Shown here: one piece after another, positions 33,720 through 42,665 of the stretch | How the letters are laid out: each line of letters starts with the position of its first letter | Numbering within the stretch: the stretch's first letter is position 1 | Assembly: GCF_028728205.1 (NCBI RefSeq) | Contig: NZ_JAQYUU010000003.1 | Location: forward strand, 310,001-374,000 | DNA length: 64,000 nt | Source: Clostridium sp. 'White wine YQ' | Lineage (GTDB): Bacteria; Bacillota; Clostridia; Clostridiales; Clostridiaceae | Direction of reading: 5' to 3' | Made by a program: the position numbers and the translations under genes | The notes under the pieces: generated by a model | Database searches by the model: none | Told to the model about the DNA's origin: nothing | Seen by the model: only the letters and a program-made list of their open reading frames with translations

Positions 33720-33757
33720 AACCATGACAACTATATGTCATGGTTATGTGCTATAAT
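33720..33757. promoter_or_regulatory. Operator palindrome and -10 box, PNPOx-like / WYL regulator
   Basis: AACCATGACA (33720-33729) and TGTCATGGTT (33736-33745) form a perfect 10-bp inverted repeat with 6-bp spacer, extended by CACAT/ATGTG outside. TATAAT at 33752-33757 is a -10 for the regulator gene, so binding here would affect it directly. Confidence 0.75.
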
Positions 33758-33785
33758 TAAAAAAAATTATTTTAGGGTGATGTAA

Positions 33786-34721
33786 TTGAAAATAGACAGA
33801 TTAATATCCATTGTTATGATTCTACTTGAACGCAAAAAAATTAGTGCCACAAAGCTAGCAGAAATGTTTGAAGTTACTCCAAGAACAATATATAGAGATA
33901 TTGAAACAATAAATATTGCTGGTATCCCAATTGTCACTTATCCTGGAGTTAATGGTGGTATAGGGATTATGGAACAATATAAAATAGAAAAAAAGCTCTT
34001 TACTATTTCAGATATTCAGGCATTGCTAATTGGACTTGGAAACATTCACTCCTCTATTAAAAGTGAAGATATCCTTAATACAATTGCAAAAGTAAAGGGA
34101 TTAATTCCAGAAGAACAAATTAGTGATATTGAATTAAAATCAAATCAAATTAGTATTGATCATTCCCCATGGTTCGGAAATAAAAAAGTAACCCTTAATG
34201 TTGAGGAAGTTAAAACTGCTCTTAATGAAAATAGGCTTGTATCTTTTGAATATTCAGACCAAGAAGGGGAAAAAAGTAAGCGGAAAGTTGAGCCTTATAG
34301 ATTAATCTTAAAAAATTCAAACTGGTACTTACAATGTTACTGCACTACTAGAGAAGATTTCCGTATTTTTAGGTTATCTCGTGTTTCCTCCCTAGAAGTT
34401 CTTGAGGAAACTTTTATACCGAGGGAATTTGATTATAGACCTTTAGAGGTTTCAAAAGATGTAGAGAAAATGTACATAACCATAAAACTTCTCATAGACA
34501 AATCACTAGTAAATTTAATGAAAGACTTTGCTGGTGAAGAAAATGTTAAACCTTCTGGAGATAATAAATTTACTGTTTACTTGAAATTTATTGAAGATGA
34601 TTATTGGTATAACATGTTGCTTCGAATGGGAGATAAATGTGAATGTTTAGAGCCTGAACATGTTCGTCTAGAATTAATTAGAAGAATTAAAAATATGCTA
34701 AGAGTTTATGAATTAAATTGA
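33786..34721 (+). CDS. HTH-WYL transcriptional regulator
   Basis: 311-residue regulator with TTG start behind AGGGTGATG. An HTH_11/DeoR-like domain lies at 1-60 (KISATKLAEMFEVTPRTIYRDIETI). The WYL domain at about 140-220 includes VSFEYSDQEGEKSKRKVEPYRLIL and WYLQCYCTTREDFRIFRLSR. A C-terminal WCX-like domain follows. WYL domains sense ligands or nucleic acids. The closest target is the divergent PNPOx-like gene. It ends at a terminator shared with the YdjG-like gene. Confidence 0.92.
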   Translation: MKIDRLISIVMILLERKKISATKLAEMFEVTPRTIYRDIETINIAGIPIVTYPGVNGGIGIMEQYKIEKKLFTISDIQALLIGLGNIHSSIKSEDILNTIAKVKGLIPEEQISDIELKSNQISIDHSPWFGNKKVTLNVEEVKTALNENRLVSFEYSDQEGEKSKRKVEPYRLILKNSNWYLQCYCTTREDFRIFRLSRVSSLEVLEETFIPREFDYRPLEVSKDVEKMYITIKLLIDKSLVNLMKDFAGEENVKPSGDNKFTVYLKFIEDDYWYNMLLRMGDKCECLEPEHVRLELIRRIKNMLRVYELN

Positions 34722-34758
34722 TAATCTACCTACTAATATAGATATCTCATATAAATAT

Positions 34759-34790
34759 AAAAACAGGCTAATAAATAACCTGTTTTTATA
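34759..34790. terminator. Bidirectional terminator, WYL regulator / YdjG-like
   Basis: AAAAACAGG (34759-34767) pairs with CCTGTTTTT (34779-34787), continuing inward with AT pairs, between convergent genes. Confidence 0.8.
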
Positions 34791-34804
34791 TTAAATGAAC
34801 TATT

Positions 34805-35890
34805 TTACTTATAATGTCTTAAAATGAAATATCCGATTGCTATAAGGCAAGCCATTCCCAAAAGGAGCTTTATTAAGCTTGTAGGCGCATCTCCTTGTAC
34901 CTCTCCAGTCTGTCCATTTATAATATACCTATACACCTTATTTTTATATGTATATGAAGAAATCCAAACTGGAACTAGAATATGCTTAAACTTTATATCA
35001 TTATAGCTTGTTGATATATTAATATTTCCTATCTTTTCGCCTTTATTATTCTCTTTTATGTACGACATTATATCTTCATCAACCCCTCTTTTTGCATTTT
35101 CCCATCCTTCTTTTAGTCCAATGCTATACTTCTCAGCTGCAAAACCTGAAAGAAATTTAGGGTCATATGCAACAAGCTCTTCCAAATGGAAGGGTTCTAG
35201 CTCCTTCATGAGCTTCTCATCTATTTGTTTAGATGCGTTTATTAGGATATCATCATAATACTTAGAATATTTGCCATTGTTAGTTTTCCATATCATCTTT
35301 TTTACTGTTCTTTTTTTAGTATTACCCTCAACCACATAATTCTCAGTAATATGATGATTATTGCCTACTTCAATGGAGTAATCTGAAATAGTATCAACGT
35401 CATATGTCCAAAAAGGAATATATATTCCATTCATCTTATCATTCTTATAGCTGGTTCTTAAGGCTTCAGGCGCGTATGGTCTTTTCTTTATCCACTCAGA
35501 AAACATTTCATTTGCCTTTTTATCTGAAATCTTAAAAGGAATTAGTGACTCAGGAGCTATTCCTATAGTTCCTTCATTTTTAACCGTATATGCTGAACCA
35601 CAAAAAGAACATTTAGTTGCAACTTCTAGACTATTAAATACAACTTCACTGCCACAGCTTGTACATTGAACTACTTTGGTTTCACTCCCCCAATCTTTTG
35701 ATGACAGATCCTCTGCTGTTTTAAAATCATATTCTCTAATGTGCTTATCTTGAGGTAATACCTCTTGACTATTATTACAATATTCACATTTTAATGTTTG
35801 CGATTCTGGATCAAATTTCATGTTTGCTCCGCATCCTTGACAAACATAATTATGAACTTCACTAATATTTTGACGTGAGTTATTTTCCAT
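34805..35890 (-). CDS. Zinc-ribbon membrane-associated protein, YdjG-like
   Basis: 361 residues. Two N-terminal zinc ribbons: CQGCGANMKFDPESQTLKCEYC (about 17-38; 22 residues, key Cys at both CxxC pairs) and CTSCG...CSFCG (about 76-98). A long central domain has many Trp/Tyr/Lys (PFWTYDVDT, VPVWISSYTYKNKVYRY). One helix lies at the C-terminus (LLLGMACLIAIGYFILRHY). This matches YdjG of Bacillus, encoded with a PspA homologue and YdjI in an envelope-stress operon. Here it follows the YdjI-like gene by 11 bp, but no PspA gene is present. Biochemical role unknown; probably membrane-stress related. Confidence 0.78.
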   Translation of the reverse strand: MENNSRQNISEVHNYVCQGCGANMKFDPESQTLKCEYCNNSQEVLPQDKHIREYDFKTAEDLSSKDWGSETKVVQCTSCGSEVVFNSLEVATKCSFCGSAYTVKNEGTIGIAPESLIPFKISDKKANEMFSEWIKKRPYAPEALRTSYKNDKMNGIYIPFWTYDVDTISDYSIEVGNNHHITENYVVEGNTKKRTVKKMIWKTNNGKYSKYYDDILINASKQIDEKLMKELEPFHLEELVAYDPKFLSGFAAEKYSIGLKEGWENAKRGVDEDIMSYIKENNKGEKIGNINISTSYNDIKFKHILVPVWISSYTYKNKVYRYIINGQTGEVQGDAPTSLIKLLLGMACLIAIGYFILRHYK

Positions 35891-35901
35891 ATCGTTTCCT
35901 C

Positions 35902-37044
35902 CTAATTAATCTTTTCTCCACATTCAGAACAAAATTTAACTCCTAAGGGTACCTTTTTGCCGCACTTACCACATACTGTTTCTCTATTCTGCGGAGTACC
36001 ACATATTGGACAAAACTTCATACTTTCTTCTATTTCTGCGTTACATTTCAAACATTTAGCTTTGGGAGGCATTATAGACTTTCCACATTCTGTACAGAAC
36101 TTTGAATCAGTTGGAATCTTATGCCCACAAGAAGGACATTGCATTCCACTAACATTTAATTGTGTAGCATTTATTTCTTCGGGTTCTCTTTTTAATGATT
36201 CGGTCATAATTGCACCAAAGGCCGCCCCAGCACCTAATCCCATTCCCATATTTATACCTCCTTGACCTGGATTCTGAGCAGCATCTTTAATTGCCTCAGC
36301 TGTCTGAAATTTAGTATATTTATTTAAGTCACCGTAAATTCCCATACTTGACTTCTTATCTATTGCCTTTTCCACATCTTCTGGAACTGATATGTTTTCA
36401 ACATAAAAAGAACTCAGCTGAAGTCCCATAGTATTGAATGAAGTCTGCAACTTTTCAAGCGTTATTTTTCCTAACTCGTCAAAGCTAGATGAAATGTCTA
36501 AGATTGATATTTTAGCTTCTCCTAAAATATCTGAAAAACCTGAAACAATAGAACGCCTCAATTGTCCTATTATACTATCTGTTTCAAAAACTCCATTTGT
36601 CCCGAATATTTCCTTAAGAAAGGTCAAAGCGTCACTCACTCTAAATGTAAATGCCCCAAACGCTCTTATTCTAACCACTCCGAATTCAGAATCTCTAACA
36701 ATTACAGGATTCGTTGTCCCCCACTTTTGATCAATAAATTGCTTTGTATTAACAAAATAAACTTCTGCCTTAAAAGGTGAATCAAACCCGTATCTCCAAG
36801 ATTTTAACAAAGTAAGTACAGGCAAGTTTTGAGTCGTAAGTGTGTATCTTCCTGGTGCAAATACATCTGCTACTTTACCTTCATTTACAAAAATAGCTAC
36901 TTGAGATTCTCTTACCGTAAGCTGTGCCCCCATCTTTATTTCATTGTTGGCAACAGGAAAGCGATAAACCATCATATCACTACTATCATCAGTCCACTCA
37001 ATGACTTCAATAAATTGATTCGTAAAAAGATCAAGTAATCCCAT
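35902..37044 (-). CDS. SPFH-domain protein with C-terminal zinc ribbons, YdjI-like
   Basis: 380 residues. An N-terminal SPFH/virion-core-like domain (about 20-225; VFAPGRYTLTTQNLPVLTLL, AFTFRVSDALTFLKEIFG) is followed by a Gly/Met-rich linker. Three zinc ribbons occupy the last 80 residues, each made of CxxC pairs (CPSCGHKIPTDSKFCTECG, CLKCNAEIEESMKFCPICG, CGKCGKKVPLGVKFCSECG). Bacillus YdjI is a similar SPFH protein that helps place the PspA homologue at the membrane but usually lacks so many ribbons. It starts the operon with the YdjG-like gene. The extra ribbons suggest oligomer scaffolding. Confidence 0.83.
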   Translation of the reverse strand: MGLLDLFTNQFIEVIEWTDDSSDMMVYRFPVANNEIKMGAQLTVRESQVAIFVNEGKVADVFAPGRYTLTTQNLPVLTLLKSWRYGFDSPFKAEVYFVNTKQFIDQKWGTTNPVIVRDSEFGVVRIRAFGAFTFRVSDALTFLKEIFGTNGVFETDSIIGQLRRSIVSGFSDILGEAKISILDISSSFDELGKITLEKLQTSFNTMGLQLSSFYVENISVPEDVEKAIDKKSSMGIYGDLNKYTKFQTAEAIKDAAQNPGQGGINMGMGLGAGAAFGAIMTESLKREPEEINATQLNVSGMQCPSCGHKIPTDSKFCTECGKSIMPPKAKCLKCNAEIEESMKFCPICGTPQNRETVCGKCGKKVPLGVKFCSECGEKIN

Positions 37045-37148
37045 AAAACATTCTCCTTTAGTAGTATTTATATAATCCTATTGGTAATCTTATTTTATTT
37101 TACCAAAAATTTCTGATTAAATATATGGTTTTAGTAATATGTTAATCC

Positions 37149-37179
37149 AAAAAACCCTTGATATTCAATCAAGGGTTCA
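37149..37179 (-). terminator. Terminator of the SNF2 helicase gene
   Basis: AACCCTTGAT (37153-37162) pairs perfectly with ATCAAGGGTT (37168-37177) around 5 nt; the minus strand continues TTTTTTGG. Confidence 0.85.
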
Positions 37180-37194
37180 TATCAAATATTAAAA

Positions 37195-40137
37195 TTAATC
37201 TCTATCAAACAAATTTATTAAATCTTCTATAGATAAAGTTTCAATCAAACTACTATTTTGAAGTTCACCAGTAATAATGCTATTAATAAGTTCTTTTTTA
37301 TCTTCCTGAAGATTCATTATTTTTTCTTCTATAGTTCCTTTTGCTACTAGTTTAATTACCTCTACTGTATGCGTTTGACCTATTCTGTGAGCTCTATCCG
37401 TAGCTTGATCTTGAACTGCAGGATTCCACCATGGGTCTAGGTGTATAACTAAGTTTGCAGCAGTTAAATTCAAACCAGTCCCTCCAGCTTTCAATGAAAT
37501 TAAAAACACATTCTTATCTTCATTTATATTAAAGTCTTGCACCATTCTTATCCTATCCTTGGGCTTTGTTTTTCCATCTAGACGAAGATATTCTATTTTT
37601 TCTTTGTTTAGTTTCTCCTGAATTTTATCTAATGCAGAAGTAAACTGCGAAAACAGAAGAACTTTTCCACCTGAAGCACTGTGCTCTTTAAGTATATTCA
37701 TTGCAATATCAAACTTTCCACTCCCCCCACAGTAATCCTCTGATACAAGAGATGGATCTAAGCATATTTGTCTTAGTTTAGTTAAGTATGAAAGTATATG
37801 AAACCTATCATCACTACCATTTTTTATTTTTGATTTTATTGTTTTTATGTAATTGCCGTATATAGATTTTTGAGGAGCTGTCATTTCAACTAAAAACTTC
37901 TTTTCTATCTTATCTGGTAGCTCACTAACCACCTCTTTTTTAGTCCTTCTTAATATAAATGGCTTGATTAGCAACTTAAGCCACTCTAGATTTTCATCTC
38001 CACCTTGAACAAACTTTTTTTCAAATTTTTCTTTAGTGTACAGGTAGCCTGGCGATGTAAAATCAAATATAGACCAAAGCTCGGTTAAATTATTTTCAAT
38101 AGGTGTTCCTGTTAATGCAAACTTTGTTTTAGCATTTATTTTTTTTATAGCCACAGTATTTTGAGTTAAAGAATTCTTTATATTTTGTCCTTCATCTATG
38201 ACGCAATAATCAAAAGTGATATCTTTATAATAACCTATGTCTCTTTTTAAAACTCCATAGGTTGTTAATATTACATCATATTCATTTATTCCTTCTATTC
38301 TTTCAAGTCTTTCTGCTCCATGTAATATTAGCACCTTTAAACTTGGAGCAAACTTATCAAGCTCATCTTTCCAATTATAAAGTAATGATGTTGGGCATAT
38401 AATTAAAGTCCTTTTTCCTCTTTCAGATAACATGAACGCTATAGTTTGAACTGTTTTACCAAGTCCCATTTCATCTGCAAGTATTCCCCCAAACCCTATT
38501 TCACTCAACATTTTAAGCCATTTAAAACCCTTAACTTGATATTCTCTAAGCGTTCCAATAAAACTATCTGGCACCTTTATATCTAACTTATTAAAATTAA
38601 TTAACTTATTTCCTATTTCATTTAACTCTATCGATTCTTTGATGTCTCCTAATCCATTGCTTTTTATATTTCCATATAAATATAATGCTTTGCTTTTCTC
38701 TATCTTTACATTTCCATCTCCAATATTCTCACTTATATCTAATATTTCGAAAAGATTAAAAAAGTGTTTTATTCCCTCATCTTCAAAATCTAAAAACTCA
38801 TTGCTTTTTGTTTTATAAAACTTAAGTTTTCCTCTATAGGCTTCAAAAACATTATATAATTCATCTTTTCCTATATCCCCTATACTATAAGAAAAATCAT
38901 AATATCCATCAGTTTCATATAAATCTGACTTAATAGAAGTTGAATTATATATTTTCATGTCCTTAAGTCCATTTCCTAATACTACTTTTCCTAATGAATG
39001 AATGCTATTTTCTTTTCTTCTTAATATACTAAATAGTTCTTCATCTCCTCCAATAAACATAAATCTATTATTATGCTTTATAAAACTATTTTTCTCGATT
39101 TTCATTAAGAGTTTCTGTTCTTTGTTATAATCTCTTATAAAAGAATCCTCATTCTTACTTTCATTTAATATATTTATTTTTTTGTTACCATAAATTAAAA
39201 ATACATCACAGTATATTTTATTATCTTCTAGATAAACATTAAATTCCGGACTAGCTATATTCGTTGCATAATTTCTTAAGACTTCTGAAATATTAATTTC
39301 CTTTGTAATTCTACTTAGTATGGAAATCAGCTTATTATAGCTATCTATATCTTTTTTATAAGTTATCTTTCCATGTAAACTTAGTTTTTCATGTATATTA
39401 GGGTAATTTTCAATTTGATTTTTAGATGGTAAGTAAATCTCATTCTTAAAATAATAGACATCATTGTTTGTATTCAGTGAAATTGGAAGTTGCTTGTGAG
39501 TTGTTAGTACAATACGATTATTATCCTCTTTTAAGTTAAAGGTTATAGGTAAATCTCTATAAAAAATTGGAACTAAAAATTCTATATAATCATACTTAAA
39601 TTTAATTTTTTTATTTTCTATTCCTTCTAGGAACCCTCTTAATTCATTAGGTTTAAGTTTAATTTTCTCGCTGCTTAATGATTTTTGCCCCTGATAGTAT
39701 ATAGAATCTTTATCTACTATCCTAATAAGCCTTGCAGTGCTTATATTGTCTGATTTTTTAGTTTCTTCTACTGCTATACTTTTTGCATTTTGACTTCCTT
39801 CTTTTTTATTCACTAAAAGCAAATTTAAAAATTTATAACTTGTGGCAGTTATATGACTACACATAAAGGTGTATCCACTTGAAGCAAATTCTTTGAATTC
39901 ATCACAAGAGCATTCTACTCCATCTAATCTTTTTTTCTGCAGATTGATTTTAATATGAACATCATATTCTCTAGGTTTATTTTTATCTCTAACTCTACCG
40001 TAAATATGATATATATTATCTATCTTTTTACTTTTAAAATAAGTAATTAATCCCTTATCTAGGGCGTTTTCTCCTTCTCTTTTCATAACATTAGAAGCAG
40101 ACTTAAATAATATTGATTTCAATTCAACTAACTTCAA
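37195..40137 (-). CDS. SWIM zinc-finger SNF2-family DNA-dependent ATPase
   Basis: About 980 residues. I favour the TTG at 40137 (AAGGGAGTGAT just before) over the GTG at 40155. An N-terminal SWIM zinc finger is visible (CSCDEFKEFASSGYTFMCSH), then an SNF2-helper region. The motor starts near residue 535: Walker A region ADEMGLGKTVQ, TTYGVLKRDI, DEGQ box in YCVIDEGQNIKN, LTGTPIENNLTELWSIFDF, and in the second lobe FSQFTSALDKI, SLKAGGTGLNLTAA and DPWWNPAVQDQATDRAHRIGQ. Family members translocate on dsDNA; bacterial roles include RNA polymerase recycling (RapA) and defence. Here it stands alone, so a housekeeping role is as likely as any. Confidence 0.93.
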   Translation of the reverse strand: MKLVELKSILFKSASNVMKREGENALDKGLITYFKSKKIDNIYHIYGRVRDKNKPREYDVHIKINLQKKRLDGVECSCDEFKEFASSGYTFMCSHITATSYKFLNLLLVNKKEGSQNAKSIAVEETKKSDNISTARLIRIVDKDSIYYQGQKSLSSEKIKLKPNELRGFLEGIENKKIKFKYDYIEFLVPIFYRDLPITFNLKEDNNRIVLTTHKQLPISLNTNNDVYYFKNEIYLPSKNQIENYPNIHEKLSLHGKITYKKDIDSYNKLISILSRITKEINISEVLRNYATNIASPEFNVYLEDNKIYCDVFLIYGNKKINILNESKNEDSFIRDYNKEQKLLMKIEKNSFIKHNNRFMFIGGDEELFSILRRKENSIHSLGKVVLGNGLKDMKIYNSTSIKSDLYETDGYYDFSYSIGDIGKDELYNVFEAYRGKLKFYKTKSNEFLDFEDEGIKHFFNLFEILDISENIGDGNVKIEKSKALYLYGNIKSNGLGDIKESIELNEIGNKLINFNKLDIKVPDSFIGTLREYQVKGFKWLKMLSEIGFGGILADEMGLGKTVQTIAFMLSERGKRTLIICPTSLLYNWKDELDKFAPSLKVLILHGAERLERIEGINEYDVILTTYGVLKRDIGYYKDITFDYCVIDEGQNIKNSLTQNTVAIKKINAKTKFALTGTPIENNLTELWSIFDFTSPGYLYTKEKFEKKFVQGGDENLEWLKLLIKPFILRRTKKEVVSELPDKIEKKFLVEMTAPQKSIYGNYIKTIKSKIKNGSDDRFHILSYLTKLRQICLDPSLVSEDYCGGSGKFDIAMNILKEHSASGGKVLLFSQFTSALDKIQEKLNKEKIEYLRLDGKTKPKDRIRMVQDFNINEDKNVFLISLKAGGTGLNLTAANLVIHLDPWWNPAVQDQATDRAHRIGQTHTVEVIKLVAKGTIEEKIMNLQEDKKELINSIITGELQNSSLIETLSIEDLINLFDRD

Positions 40138-40184
40138 GTAATCACTCCCTTCCACTCATAAATTGTATTATAGCATAGGAAGTT

Positions 40185-40766
40185 TTATATAACTAAGGTA
40201 ATTGCACTATATACTAAAAGTAATGCCATTATTGTATTAACAATTGCATTATATTTTTCAAAAAACTTCTGAAATACAGCTCCAAAAATAGCCCATGTAA
40301 AAACCCCTGTACATCCGAAAATAGTAATTAGTATAGTAAATGCTCCTATTGAAAACATGGAATTATAGTACGGCGTAATAAAAGTAGAAATTGCTGTTAT
40401 TCCATATAATATAATTTTTACATTCACAAATTGAAGAATAAAACCTGTGATAAAGTTATCCACTTTTTCTTTACCATCTACCTTTTCTTGATGTTTACTT
40501 TTTATAACGTGATATGCAAGCCATAAAATATATACAACTCCTATATAAGTCATTACAGGTCTAATTTTAGGAATAATATTAACAAGCACTATGCTAAAGA
40601 AGCTACATAATATCATAACTGAAAAGAATCCTGCAAATATTCCTCGAATCAACCCCTGACTTTTTTTCAAACCATGCTTGCTGGTATTTGACATAGCCAA
40701 AATATTATTCGGTCCTGGTGTAAATGCCGTTAGAAGTGTAAATGATAAAAATGCTATATAATTCAT
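40185..40766 (-). CDS. LysE/RhtB-family amino acid exporter
   Basis: 193-residue membrane protein with about six helices. The N-terminal FTPGPNNILAMSNTSKHGLK is the family signature, with GIFAGFFSVM and VYILWLAYHVIKSK following. Members export basic amino acids, threonine, homoserine or similar. It is divergent from a LysR-type regulator, the classical LysE/LysG-like arrangement, and probably induced by its substrate through that regulator. The start follows TAGGGGGAT. Confidence 0.88.
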   Translation of the reverse strand: MNYIAFLSFTLLTAFTPGPNNILAMSNTSKHGLKKSQGLIRGIFAGFFSVMILCSFFSIVLVNIIPKIRPVMTYIGVVYILWLAYHVIKSKHQEKVDGKEKVDNFITGFILQFVNVKIILYGITAISTFITPYYNSMFSIGAFTILITIFGCTGVFTWAIFGAVFQKFFEKYNAIVNTIMALLLVYSAITLVI

Positions 40767-40857
40767 AATAATCCCCCTAAGTATATGTGATTGAAAAGTA
40801 TCTATAATGGCTTACTCTATTGCCAAACTTTCCGTAAATTCATACTATCAAAGGCTT

Positions 40858-40914
40858 ATATATTTGTAAAATTGATATTTTCGAATTGACAATTCATTTT
40901 TACAAATATATTAT
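40858..40914. promoter_or_regulatory. LysR promoter and nested operator repeats
   Basis: TTGACA (40886-40891), 17 bp, TATTAT (40909-40914) is a sigma-A promoter for the lysR gene. It is embedded in a 14-bp inverted repeat (ATATATTTGTAAAA at 40858-40871 and its complement at 40898-40911) with the inner palindrome GAATTGACAATTC (40883-40895). Confidence 0.75.
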
Positions 40915-40938
40915 GGATATATTATGGGGGTGCGTTAA

Positions 40939-41823
40939 TTGGATATTAGGCATTTTAAAACATTTAAGAGCATTATAGAAGAAGGTAGTTTCTCAAAGGC
41001 GGCAGAAAAAATAGGATACACACAGTCTACTGTCACTTCACAAATTCAGCAGCTTGAACAAGAACTTTCAATTAAACTTTTCGAAAAAATAGGCCGCAAT
41101 ATGGTATTAACACCTCTGGGAAAAGATCTGATTCCTTATACAAATGAATTACTTGATACTATAAAGAAAATTGAGAGTATTGGAAAGCATAATGATATTA
41201 AAGGGGATTTAAAAATAGCAATTGCTGAATCATTAATGTCATATAAATTGCAAAATGTACTTAAATTATTTAAACAGAAAGCTCCTAATGTAAAGCTATC
41301 TATTATTTCTGAAAATTGTTTTGTTATAAACGATATGTTATTAAAAGGTGAGATTGATATTGGTTTGTTGTATGATGTTGGAACTCAACAAGATAGCTTA
41401 ACTTCTGTTGCCCTTACCGATTATACTCTGGCTTTAGTTTGTTCCCCTTTATTTGAAGATAATCAAATTGATTTTTGCATACCAAACCAAAAAATAAGTA
41501 CAAGCCTTGTTATAAATGAAGCCAATTGTATTTATAGAAGGATACTTGAGAGGTATTTTCGTGAGAATAATATATCTCTAGATAATACTATAGAATTATG
41601 GAGTATCGAGACAATAAAAAAATCTGTTGCTAGTAATTTAGGAATATCTTATTTGCCTCGATTCGTAGTTGAAGAAGAACTTGAGAATAATAAATTAAAA
41701 GAACTTACCATAGGATGCTCTGATACTAAAATCACTGCTATTTACTCTTATCATAAGAATAAATGGATTAGCCCAGCTATGTCATTGTTCATGCAACTAG
41801 TTAGGGAAGATTTTAAAATATAA
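40939..41823 (+). CDS. LysR-type transcriptional regulator
   Basis: 294 residues with a TTG start behind GGGGGTG. The winged helix (1-60) has GSFSKAAEKIGYTQSTVTSQ and LEQELSIKLFEKIGRNMVLTPLG. The remaining two-lobed domain binds the effector (LKIAIAESLMSYKLQNVL). It should activate the divergent LysE-type exporter and control itself via the repeats at 40858-40911. Confidence 0.93.
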   Translation: MDIRHFKTFKSIIEEGSFSKAAEKIGYTQSTVTSQIQQLEQELSIKLFEKIGRNMVLTPLGKDLIPYTNELLDTIKKIESIGKHNDIKGDLKIAIAESLMSYKLQNVLKLFKQKAPNVKLSIISENCFVINDMLLKGEIDIGLLYDVGTQQDSLTSVALTDYTLALVCSPLFEDNQIDFCIPNQKISTSLVINEANCIYRRILERYFRENNISLDNTIELWSIETIKKSVASNLGISYLPRFVVEEELENNKLKELTIGCSDTKITAIYSYHKNKWISPAMSLFMQLVREDFKI

Positions 41824-41825
41824 AT

Positions 41826-41868
41826 AAAATGGTCAGGAGAACTTTAAATCCCCTGACCATTTTTCTCT
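41826..41868. terminator. Bidirectional terminator, LysR / methyltransferase
   Basis: AAAATGGTCAGG (41826-41837) pairs with CCTGACCATTTT (41852-41863); T-run on both strands. Confidence 0.85.
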
Positions 41869-41881
41869 TTTATATCATTAA

Positions 41882-42649
41882 TTATTTCCTTGCCAAATAT
41901 AGCTCTATAGTATCCTGAATGTGAAAAACATTTCCATTCTCATTAATAGCTCGTTCAATCTCGCTTTCAAATAATTGCTTTGTATGTTCTGGCATAGCCC
42001 TATGATCTGAATAGGTATTTAGTAAAGAAATATACTCGCTTGCAGAAAATCTACGCATCCCATTATATAACTTCATTTCTACATCTTTAAATCCATAGGA
42101 CTTTATAGTTTCTGATATCCTTTTATATCGCTCACTAGCTGGTTCTACTGTTTTCATGTTTGCTGGTCTGTATTTTTGATATATACCTTGAATTTTTTCA
42201 TGAAGGAAATAATCCTCTTTGGCTGCAAATGGTTTATTCCAAAAAAGAGCTATAACTCCATTATTCTTTAATAATCTATGGACCTTAGGATAACCTATAT
42301 CCTCAGGGATCCAATGAAATGCTGTTGCGGAATAAATTAAATCAATGCTATTATCTTCACATTTAAAATCCTCAAAAGAAACATTACATACTTCAAGATT
42401 CTTATATTCCTTAAACTTTTCCTTAGAGTACTCTGCAAGATTTTCTCCTAATTCAACTGCCGTCACTGTACATCCAGTCAGAAGAAAAGGTGGGGTTGCT
42501 TGTCCAGTTCCTATTCCAATTTCTATCACCTTTTTATCTTTTGTAAGCTCCGAATACTCAATAATATCATTAAATAATTCTCTACAGTATGTTGGTCTCA
42601 TCTTATCATAATTCTCTGCATCCTCATTAAATGCAAAACGCAAATCCAT
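41882..42649 (-). CDS. Class I SAM-dependent methyltransferase
   Basis: 255 residues starting MDLRFAFNEDAENYDKMRPT at 42649 behind GAGAAGG; the frame's earlier start at 42712 would overlap the preceding gene. Motif I VIEIGIGTGQAT binds AdoMet; motif II AVELGENLAEY supplies the ribose-binding Glu; motif post-II FKCEDNSIDLIYSATAFHWI follows. It resembles ubiE/trans-aconitate-type small-molecule methyltransferases. Substrate unknown. It lies 16 bp downstream of the L,D-transpeptidase gene and is probably co-transcribed. Confidence 0.87.
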   Translation of the reverse strand: MDLRFAFNEDAENYDKMRPTYCRELFNDIIEYSELTKDKKVIEIGIGTGQATPPFLLTGCTVTAVELGENLAEYSKEKFKEYKNLEVCNVSFEDFKCEDNSIDLIYSATAFHWIPEDIGYPKVHRLLKNNGVIALFWNKPFAAKEDYFLHEKIQGIYQKYRPANMKTVEPASERYKRISETIKSYGFKDVEMKLYNGMRRFSASEYISLLNTYSDHRAMPEHTKQLFESEIERAINENGNVFHIQDTIELYLARK

Positions 42650-42665
42650 ATTATACCTTCTCTCT

